Shown here piece by piece: positions 52,824 through 61,188 of a stretch of 64,000 nt of DNA. The notes beneath the pieces were generated by a model, which was not told where the DNA came from, did no database searches, and worked only from the letters and a program-made list of their open reading frames with translations. The translations under genes and the position numbers were made by a program. Source of the stretch: Propionicicella superfundia DSM 22317. GTDB lineage: Bacteria > Actinomycetota > Actinomycetes > Propionibacteriales > Propionibacteriaceae. Within the stretch, counting starts at the first letter, position 1. Each line of letters starts with the position of its first letter. The stretch covers positions 55,124-119,123 of the forward strand of contig NZ_KE384023.1 of NCBI RefSeq assembly GCF_000423465.1, given 5' to 3'.

Positions 52824-53915
52824 CTACAGCCGGTTCTGCGTCTTCTCCGAGAAGACGTGGACGGCGTCGGCATCCCGGGCGGCGAGCTTGACGACCGAAC
52901 CCATCTGCGGCGACTGACGGGTCGAGACGCGGGCGACGAGCTGCTGCCCCGCGGTGCCGTCGGCCTGCTCGTCGCCGACGAGGGTGCCGTACACGTAGCC
53001 GTCGGCCCCGGTCTCCTCGACGACGCTGACCTCGAGGCTGATGCCGTCGTCGGCGATCGTGAAGTTCTCGGGACGGATGCCGATGATGAGCGTCGTCTCG
53101 TCGCCGGCCTTGGCCAGCGTGTCGCGGGGGACGGGGACGACGTAGTCGCCGACCCTGACACCGCCCTCGGTGACTGTGCCGGTCAGCAGGTTCATGGCCG
53201 GCGAACCGATGAAGCCGGCCACGAAGACGTTGACCGGCTTGTCGTACAGCGCCATCGGGGTGTCGACCTGCTGCAGGAGGCCGTCCTTGAGGACCGCGAC
53301 GCGGTTGCCCATGGTCATGGCCTCGACCTGGTCGTGCGTGACGTACACGGTCGTGACACCCAGCTTGTTCTGCAGGGACGCGATCTGCGTGCGGGTCTGG
53401 ACACGCAGCTTGGCGTCGAGGTTCGACAGGGGCTCGTCCATGAGGAAGACCTGCGGCTCGCGGACGATCGCGCGGCCCATGGCGACGCGCTGCCGCTGGC
53501 CACCGGACAACGCCTTCGGCTTGCGGGCGAGGAAGTCCTTGAGCCCGAGCAGATCGGCGGCGGCGGCGACGCGGCGCTCCCGCTCGTCCTTGGGCACGTT
53601 CTGCATCTTGAGCGCGAAGCCCATGTTGTCGGCCACGGTCATGTGCGGGTAGAGCGCGTAGTTCTGGAACACCATCGCGATGTCGCGATCCTTGGGCGGC
53701 AGGTGGGTGACGTCGCGGTCACCGATCCAGATGGAGCCCGAGTTGACCTCCTCCAGCCCGGCGAGCATACGCAGCGAGGTGGTCTTGCCACATCCCGAGG
53801 GTCCGACGAGAACCATGAACTCGCCGTCGCCGATCTCGAGGTTCAGCTTGTCGACCGCCGGACGGTCGGCACCCGGATAGACCCGGGTTGCATCCCGGAA
53901 GCTGATAGTTGCCAT
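52824..53915 (-). CDS. ugpC: Sugar ABC transporter ATPase, MsmK/UgpC type
   Basis: A 363-residue ATP-binding subunit shared by carbohydrate importers. It has Walker A GPSGCGKTTSLRML, Q-loop, signature LSGGQRQRVAMGRAI, Walker B VFLMDEPLSNLDAKL and switch His in VTHDQVEAM. The C-terminal third is the TOBE regulatory domain (DYVVPVPRDTLAKAG onward). The sugar ABC operon at 57.8-61.1 kb encodes a binding protein and two permeases but no ATPase, so this is its probable energy source, and perhaps that of others. The ATG at 53915 is preceded by TATACA only five bases upstream. Confidence 0.93.
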   Translation of the reverse strand: MATISFRDATRVYPGADRPAVDKLNLEIGDGEFMVLVGPSGCGKTTSLRMLAGLEEVNSGSIWIGDRDVTHLPPKDRDIAMVFQNYALYPHMTVADNMGFALKMQNVPKDERERRVAAAADLLGLKDFLARKPKALSGGQRQRVAMGRAIVREPQVFLMDEPLSNLDAKLRVQTRTQIASLQNKLGVTTVYVTHDQVEAMTMGNRVAVLKDGLLQQVDTPMALYDKPVNVFVAGFIGSPAMNLLTGTVTEGGVRVGDYVVPVPRDTLAKAGDETTLIIGIRPENFTIADDGISLEVSVVEETGADGYVYGTLVGDEQADGTAGQQLVARVSTRQSPQMGSVVKLAARDADAVHVFSEKTQNRL

Positions 53916-53960
53916 TTTCTTGTATAGCCCTTTCCACGGGCAGGTACGTGCCCGACGATC
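53916..53960 (-). promoter_or_regulatory. Promoter region of the ugpC-like gene
   Basis: TATACA (minus strand, 53926-53921) lies five bases before the start codon. An imperfect palindrome CGGGCAGGTACGTGCCCG (53937-53954) overlaps the expected -35/spacer and may be an operator. Bases 53961-54138 hold no gene. Confidence 0.4.
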
Positions 53961-54138
53961 CGTAGTGGAAAAAACGCGACTGCAAAACGCATCCTGCCAC
54001 GCCGCGGGGGCAGCTTCAACGAAACGCGAATTCTCCTTGAACGTTGGGGTCCGGCCGATGGCCCTGCCCGGGGCCCGCCGCGCGGACGCCTCCGGGGCGT
54101 CGCGGCCGCCGTCCCGAAAGGCCGTCGGCGAGGATCGC

Positions 54139-55515
<1,377 letters not shown>

Positions 55516-55548
55516 GCTCCGATTCTGCCCCCGGCTATCCTCAGGCGC

Positions 55549-56409
55549 ATGGTCGCCGATCCAACCGAGCCGTCGCCGGACGTCATCGATCCCGTCGCGC
55601 CCGCGCCCGACGGCGGCCTGCCCGGTGGCGACGAGCCCCGATCGCCCGCCACGGCGGATGCCACGGACGGGGCGCCCGCGGCCGACGACGCGGAGATCGA
55701 GCACTGGTGGCAGGCCGAGGGCATGCCGTGGCAGGGGCGCAAACCCGGGCGCCGCGACATCGCGTGCATGGCGCTGATCTTCGCGGTCGCGGCGTATTCG
55801 CTGGTGATGCTGCCGCTGCGTCCGGTGATGCTCGGCTTCACCCCCCATCTGCTCGCCGGGCTCGGCTATCGCACCGGCGTCGTCATGATCGGCGCGCTCG
55901 CGGCCACGGGTGACCCGTGGTGGCCACTGCTGCTCGTGCTGGCCTCCCTCATGGCGATGAAGTTCGACTGGATCTACTGGTGGGCCGGCAAGCTGTGGGG
56001 CCGGGGCATCATCGAGATGTGGTCCGGGCGCTCCGCCCGGGCGCGGAAGCGCAATGCCCGCGCCGAGCGGCTCGCCCTGAAGTACGAGACGCTCGCGATC
56101 CTGCTCACCTATCTGCCGATCCCGCTGCCGGCGGCGGTCATCTACGCCGTCCTGGGGTGGGCGGGCACCAGCCTGCGCAAATTCCTCGTCGTGGACGCGA
56201 TCGGCGCGGTGCTCTCGACGGCGGCCTACATGGGGCTGGGGTTCCTCCTCGGCGCCCCCGCGGTCCAGCTCATCGAGCAGTACAACACGTACCTGTGGTA
56301 CGTGAGCCTCGCGATCGTCGTCGTCATGGTCGGCAGCGTCATCCTCAACGAGCGCCGGCGGGCCCGTGCCCGCGACACCGATGACGAGACGACGGTCACC
56401 GAGAGCTAG
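55549..56409 (+). CDS. DedA/VTT-domain-like membrane protein
   Basis: A 286-residue integral membrane protein. An acidic, Pro/Ala-rich cytoplasmic N terminus (1-60) is followed by hydrophobic segments near 70-95, 105-130, a conserved amphipathic stretch FDWIYWWAGKLWGRGIIEMW, then 185-215 and 230-270. The cytoplasmic loop RKRNARAERLALKYETLAIL and the motif YLPIPLPAAVIYAVLGWAG are typical of DedA/SNARE-associated (VTT) proteins, thought to be lipid scramblases or carrier-lipid flippases. TATCCT is seven bases before ATG 55549. Confidence 0.82.
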   Translation: MVADPTEPSPDVIDPVAPAPDGGLPGGDEPRSPATADATDGAPAADDAEIEHWWQAEGMPWQGRKPGRRDIACMALIFAVAAYSLVMLPLRPVMLGFTPHLLAGLGYRTGVVMIGALAATGDPWWPLLLVLASLMAMKFDWIYWWAGKLWGRGIIEMWSGRSARARKRNARAERLALKYETLAILLTYLPIPLPAAVIYAVLGWAGTSLRKFLVVDAIGAVLSTAAYMGLGFLLGAPAVQLIEQYNTYLWYVSLAIVVVMVGSVILNERRRARARDTDDETTVTES

Positions 56410-56538
56410 TCCGCACCGGTCGCGGGCGACGCTTTCGGCCGCCGATCCGCGCCCGCGGGTCCGCAGCGTCCCGCGCCCGGCGTCGCGCGGGTCCCCGGGC
56501 CGCGCGGCACGGTGTCACGCCGTTCCTGCGCGGCGGCG

Positions 56539-57570
56539 TCACTGTCCGGGAGGGGGCAGGGTGGACGAGCGCTGGACCAGTGGGCAGGGCAGGAGCGTGC
56601 GGGCCGGCAGGGACGACACGGTGGAGCTCAGCGCGTGCGTCGCGGCGAGCCGTCCCATCTCGTAGAAGGGCAACCGCACGGTGGTGAGGCTCGGTGCGAT
56701 GTCGGCAGCCAGCGGCTCGTCGTCGTACCCCACGACCGACACCTGCTCGGGCACCCGGATGCCCAGCCGGGCGAGGGCGAGGTAGGCGCCACCGGCCATC
56801 TGGTCGTTGCCCATGATCAGGGCGGTGGGGCGCCGTCCCTTTCGGCTCATGAGCTCGTAGGTCAGTTCGTATCCGGAGTCGAGCCGGTAGTTCCCGGTCA
56901 GGACCGTGGCCTCGTCGGGGTCGCGATCGGCCGCGACCAGCGCCGCGCGGAACCCGGCGATCCGCTTCTTCGTGGCCCACGCGCCGGGTCGTCCGGTGAG
57001 GAACGCGATCCGCTCGTGCCCGAGGCCGAGAAGGTGCTCGACGGCGGCGCGTCCTCCACCCTCCTCGTCGGGCAGCACGGCCGGGATGCGATCGTCCTTG
57101 GTGAAGGCGTTGACCAGCAGGACGGGGACGTTCTTGGGTGTGCTGGGGAAGGCCACCTTCCGGGTTCCGACCGACGCGTAGATCACCGAGTCGACCTGGC
57201 GGTCGAGCAGATCGTGGAGCGCGTTCTTCAGCCGGGAGGGGTTCCGCGTGGTGTTGACCATCAGCATCAGCGAGTTGCGCTCCCAGGCGGTGTCGTGGAT
57301 GCCGGAGATGAGTGGGCCGGAGAAGTTGTGGGTCGCGATGTCCTCGGTGATGAAGCCGATCGTGTGGGACTGGCCGAGGCGCAGGCTCTGGGCGGCCCGA
57401 TTGGGGCGGTAGCCGAGCTGCTCCACGGCGGCGAGGACGCGGGCGCGCGTCTCGGCGCTGATCTTCGCGTCCCGGCCCGACAGGACCAGTGACACGGTCG
57501 TCGGCGACACGCCGACCACTTTGCCCACGTCGAGCAGTGTGGGGCGGGACGCCCCGGCCGACTCCGCCAC
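56539..57570 (-). CDS. LacI family transcriptional regulator
   Basis: A 343-residue sugar-responsive repressor. The N-terminal HTH (5-28) is TLLDVGKVVGVSPTTVSLVL followed by the hinge helix PNRAAQSLR. The periplasmic-binding-protein-like core (65-335) has HTIGFITEDIAT and DEEGGGRAAVEHLLGLGHERIAFL. It is divergent from the ABC operon at 57820, with a TAAATCGATTTA palindrome in the operon promoter region, so it probably represses that operon until its sugar binds. The GTG at 57570 has AAAGGAG upstream. Confidence 0.9.
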   Translation of the reverse strand: MAESAGASRPTLLDVGKVVGVSPTTVSLVLSGRDAKISAETRARVLAAVEQLGYRPNRAAQSLRLGQSHTIGFITEDIATHNFSGPLISGIHDTAWERNSLMLMVNTTRNPSRLKNALHDLLDRQVDSVIYASVGTRKVAFPSTPKNVPVLLVNAFTKDDRIPAVLPDEEGGGRAAVEHLLGLGHERIAFLTGRPGAWATKKRIAGFRAALVAADRDPDEATVLTGNYRLDSGYELTYELMSRKGRRPTALIMGNDQMAGGAYLALARLGIRVPEQVSVVGYDDEPLAADIAPSLTTVRLPFYEMGRLAATHALSSTVSSLPARTLLPCPLVQRSSTLPPPGQ

Positions 57571-57744
57571 TGGGCAACTCCTTTCCCCGCTGGTTCACCG
57601 TCCGTTGTGACCCGCTGAGCACGGTACCCGCGTGGTTGCACGGTCTCATGCCCTTCAGTGCCGGCTCGCAGGGTAGCCGTAACGATTGGATAACGAACAC
57701 CATTCCAGCTTGACTGCTCACTTGTTGGGGGACAGTCTGCTGGC

Positions 57745-57756
57745 TAAATCGATTTA
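57745..57756. promoter_or_regulatory. LacI-type operator candidate
   Basis: TAAATCGATTTA, a perfect palindrome with central CG, as in LacI-family operators. It overlaps a plausible -10 (TAAATC), with TTGTTG 17 bases upstream as -35 (57722-57727). Binding would block the promoter of the sugar ABC operon. Confidence 0.6.
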
Positions 57757-57819
57757 CCTCGCAGCGTGGCGAGCGTTACGCTGCACATCTGTTCACGTCG
57801 ATGGAGATGGAGGAGCAAG

Positions 57820-59130
57820 ATGCGCAAGGCACGTATCGCAGCAGCGATGGCGATGGCAACGGCCCTGGTCATGGCGACGAGCGGTTGCCTCGGGGGTGGT
57901 GGCACCAGCCAGACCTCCCAGGAGGAGACCGCCAAGACCGAGATCACGGTCATGTACGCATTCGGCGGCGAGCAGAACACAGCCTTCCGCAAGGACCTGG
58001 ACGCGTGGGCGTCGCAGAACGGGCTGAAGATCAACTACATCCAGTCCGACACCTTCCCGGCGCTGATCCAGTCGAAGGTCGCCTCCGGCGATGTCCCCGA
58101 CATCGCCATCTTCCCGCAGCCGGGCATTCTCAAGGGGCTGGCGGAGAAGGGCAAGCTGGCCAAGCTGTCCACGCAGACCGACGTCGAGTCGATCAAGGCC
58201 GACATCCTGCCCGGCTTCCTCGACGCCGCCACCGTCGACGGCGAGGTGTACGGCGCGCCGATCTCGATGAACGTCAAGAGCCTGTACTGGTACAGCAAGA
58301 AGAACTTCGCCGCGAAGGGCTACACCGTCCCCAAGACCGAGGCAGAGCTCGAAGCGCTGATCGAGAAGGTCAAGGCCGACGGCGTGGCGCCGGTCTGCTA
58401 CGGCATGGAGTCCGGTTCGGACACCGGCTGGCCCGCCACGGACTGGATCGAGGACTACATGCTCCAGACCAACGGCGCCGAGGTGTACGACAAGTGGGTC
58501 AACCACGAGGTGAAGTTCGACAGCGACGAGGTCCGCAAGGCGTTCGACGTCTACACCAAGATCATCATGACCGACGGCAACGTGTACGGCGGCGCGAAGA
58601 AGTCGGCGTCCGTGGCCTTCGCCACCGCGCTCAACCCGATGTTCGGCGACAGCCCGAAGTGCTACTTCGGCAAGCAGGGCAACTTCATCACCCAGAGCGG
58701 GTTCTTCCCCGACGCCATCAGCAAGAACCTCGACGAGGAGGTCGGCGTCTTCGAGACCCCGACCGTCAACGGTGAGCATCCCGTGCTCGGCGGCGGCGAC
58801 CTGGCCGCGGCGTTCACGATGAACGACAAGAACGTCAAGAAGGTCATGGACTTCCTGACCAACGACGCCAGCTTCGGCACCAACCTCGCCGCGACCGGGT
58901 CCGTGCTGTCGCCGCACAAGTCGTTCGACGCCAGCAAGTACCCGAACGACACGATCCGCGAGGTCGTGACGATCGCGCAGAATGCCACGGTGTTCCGCTT
59001 CGACGGCTCCGATCAGATGCCCGCGGCGGTCGGCGCCAAGTCCTTCTGGACGAACATGGTCGACTACACCTCCGGAACCCAGGATCTCACCGCGACGCTG
59101 AAGGCGATCGACGCCTCCTGGCCGTCCTGA
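57820..59130 (+). CDS. Sugar ABC transporter substrate-binding lipoprotein (AglE-like)
   Basis: A 436-residue family 1 solute-binding protein. The lipoprotein signal ends in the lipobox ATSGC (Cys 23), followed by a Gly/Ser/Thr linker. The mature part has ITVMYAFGGEQNTAFRKDLD, typical cluster D/AglE features, and a hinge region with YGMESGSDTGWPATDW. AglE-type proteins bind alpha-glucosides such as sucrose, trehalose or glucosyl-polyols. The RBS GGAGGAGC precedes ATG 57820. It is the first gene of a four-gene operon behind the LacI operator; it captures the substrate at the outer face of the membrane. Confidence 0.92.
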   Translation: MRKARIAAAMAMATALVMATSGCLGGGGTSQTSQEETAKTEITVMYAFGGEQNTAFRKDLDAWASQNGLKINYIQSDTFPALIQSKVASGDVPDIAIFPQPGILKGLAEKGKLAKLSTQTDVESIKADILPGFLDAATVDGEVYGAPISMNVKSLYWYSKKNFAAKGYTVPKTEAELEALIEKVKADGVAPVCYGMESGSDTGWPATDWIEDYMLQTNGAEVYDKWVNHEVKFDSDEVRKAFDVYTKIIMTDGNVYGGAKKSASVAFATALNPMFGDSPKCYFGKQGNFITQSGFFPDAISKNLDEEVGVFETPTVNGEHPVLGGGDLAAAFTMNDKNVKKVMDFLTNDASFGTNLAATGSVLSPHKSFDASKYPNDTIREVVTIAQNATVFRFDGSDQMPAAVGAKSFWTNMVDYTSGTQDLTATLKAIDASWPS

Positions 59131-59209
59131 TCATCCGTTCCTCGATCACCCGTCCGAGTGGCCCGGTTGGCAGACCGGGCCACTCGGCTCCAATCGAAAG
59201 GACCCACCC

Positions 59210-60193
59210 ATGATCGAGAAAGCCGGCGGCGCGCTGCTCGCGGTGATCATCGGCCTGGCGGGAGCCGTCGTCCTCTTCTGGCTGCTGGACCGGCTGGTCC
59301 ACCTGCTGCCCGGCAAGTGGGAGGAGCGGCTCAAGCCGTACGCCTACCTGCTGCCGGCCGTGGCGGCCATCGGACTGTTCCTGATCTACCCGGCCGTCAC
59401 GACGGTCTACGCCAGCTTCCTGAACGACGACTCGACCGAATGGGTCGGCGTCAAGAACTACGTCGGGCTGTTCGGCAGCGAGCCGTTCCTCTCGGCGCTG
59501 GTGAACAACGTCCTGTGGATCGTCTTCGTCCCTGCGAGCATCGTCGCGCTCGGCATGCTCGTCGCGGTTCTCGCCGACAAGATGCACCCCACCGGCGAGA
59601 AGATCGCGAAGTCGTTCATCTTCCTGCCCATGGCCATCTCCATGGTCGGTGCGTCGACGATCTGGCGGTTCATCTACGCCTACCGCCCCGAGGGCGAGGC
59701 CCAGGTCGGTGTCCTCAACGCCATCGTGATGGCCTTCGGCGGGGAGCCGCAGGCGTGGCTGCAGATCGAGGACTTCCGGTTCAACACCGCGCTGCTGATG
59801 ATCGTCTACATCTGGACCCAGGTCGGCTACGCGATGGTGCTGCTGTCCGCAGCGATCAAGGCCGTGCCCGAGGACACCATCGAGGCGGGCCGGATCGACG
59901 GTGCCGGCGAGGTCGCGATCTTCTTCCGGATCATCGTCCCGCAGGCGTGGCCGACCGTCATCACGGTCTTCATCACCGTCCTGATCGGCGTCATGAAGGT
60001 CTTCGACATCGTGTTCGCGATGACCAACGGCAACTTCAACACCGACGTGATCGGCAACGCGTTCTTCAACGCTCTGTTCTTCGAGATGAGCCAGGGGCGA
60101 GCGGCGGCCATCGTGGTCGTCCTCATGGTCGCGGTGATCCCGATCATGGTCTACCAGGTCCGTCAGTTCCGTAAGCAGGAGGCCAACTCGTGA
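59210..60193 (+). CDS. Sugar ABC transporter permease (MalF/AglF-like)
   Basis: A 327-residue membrane subunit with seven or eight transmembrane segments (an extra N-terminal one at about 5-25). The EAA loop that contacts the ATPase is EAGRIDGAGEVAIFFRIIVP (near residue 220). KPYAYLLPAVAAIGLFLIYP begins the conserved core. It is 79 bases after the binding protein and overlaps the next permease by four bases (GTGA). The preceding GAAAGGACC is the ribosome site. Confidence 0.93.
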   Translation: MIEKAGGALLAVIIGLAGAVVLFWLLDRLVHLLPGKWEERLKPYAYLLPAVAAIGLFLIYPAVTTVYASFLNDDSTEWVGVKNYVGLFGSEPFLSALVNNVLWIVFVPASIVALGMLVAVLADKMHPTGEKIAKSFIFLPMAISMVGASTIWRFIYAYRPEGEAQVGVLNAIVMAFGGEPQAWLQIEDFRFNTALLMIVYIWTQVGYAMVLLSAAIKAVPEDTIEAGRIDGAGEVAIFFRIIVPQAWPTVITVFITVLIGVMKVFDIVFAMTNGNFNTDVIGNAFFNALFFEMSQGRAAAIVVVLMVAVIPIMVYQVRQFRKQEANS

Positions 60194-61083
60194 CCACCGC
60201 AGTCATCCCCGCACCGGCGAAGAAGGACGATTCCAAGGACAAGCGGCGCGGCCGGGCCGGCTGGCTCATCGAGACGATCGTCGTCCTGCTCTGCGTGGCC
60301 TGGACGATCCCGACGCTGAGCCTGGTCATCACGTCGTTCCGCCCGCCCGAGCTGGCCGACAACTCCGGCTGGTGGACGTGGTTCGCCAACCCGTTGCAGC
60401 TCACCCTGGACAACTATCAGGGCGTCCTGGACAACGCGTCGAACCCGATGGGCACGGCGTTCGTGAACAGCCTCGCCATCGCCGTCCCGTCGACGATCAT
60501 CCCGATCCTCATCGCCGCGTTCGCCGCGTACGCCTTCACGTTCATGGAGTTCCGGGGGCGCGACGTCCTGTTCATCATCGTGGTCGGGCTCCTCGTCGTG
60601 CCCAACCAGGTGGCACTCGTCCCCCTCTCGGTGCTCTTCGAGCAGTGGGGCCTGCAGGGGCAGTTCGTCACGGCGTGGCTGGCACACGCGGGCTTCGGAA
60701 TGCCGCTGGCCGTGTACATTCTGCGCAACTACATGGCCACCCTGCCCAAGGCGGTCACCGAGTCGGCGAAGATCGACGGCGCCTCGCACTTCCAGATCTT
60801 CTGGCGGCTGATCGTCCCCATGTCGTGGCCGGCGCTCGCGTCGTTCGCCATCTTCCAGTTCTTGTGGGTCTGGAACGACCTCCTGGTGGCGCTGATCTTC
60901 ATCGGCCCCGGCGAGAACCAGCCCATGACCATCGCCCTGGCAAGCCTGCTGGGGACCCGCGGCGTGGGGTGGCAGCTCCTCACCGCAGGCGCATGCCTGA
61001 CCATGCTCGTGCCGCTGATCGTGTTCCTGTCGCTGCAGCGGTTCTTCATCCGCGGCCTCACCGCAGGGGCCGTCAAGGGCTGA
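60190..61083 (+). CDS. Sugar ABC transporter permease (MalG/AglG-like)
   Basis: A 297-residue partner permease with six transmembrane segments. A charged N-terminal tail (PAKKDDSKDKRRGRAGW) precedes TM1. The EAA loop is ESAKIDGASHFQIFWRLIVP. It starts at GTG 60190 inside the stop of the upstream permease. With the MalF-like protein and the binding protein it makes an importer that lacks its own ATPase; the MsmK/UgpC-type protein at 52.8 kb probably supplies it. Confidence 0.93.
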   Translation: MTTAVIPAPAKKDDSKDKRRGRAGWLIETIVVLLCVAWTIPTLSLVITSFRPPELADNSGWWTWFANPLQLTLDNYQGVLDNASNPMGTAFVNSLAIAVPSTIIPILIAAFAAYAFTFMEFRGRDVLFIIVVGLLVVPNQVALVPLSVLFEQWGLQGQFVTAWLAHAGFGMPLAVYILRNYMATLPKAVTESAKIDGASHFQIFWRLIVPMSWPALASFAIFQFLWVWNDLLVALIFIGPGENQPMTIALASLLGTRGVGWQLLTAGACLTMLVPLIVFLSLQRFFIRGLTAGAVKG

Positions 61084-61188
61084 GCTCGGGCGGATGTGCC
61101 CGGCGTCCTCCGGTCCCGCACGGCGGGCCGGGGGACGCCCGATGTCCGGTACCGACCCCTCCGGGGACTGCGCGAAGGAAGGACGGAG

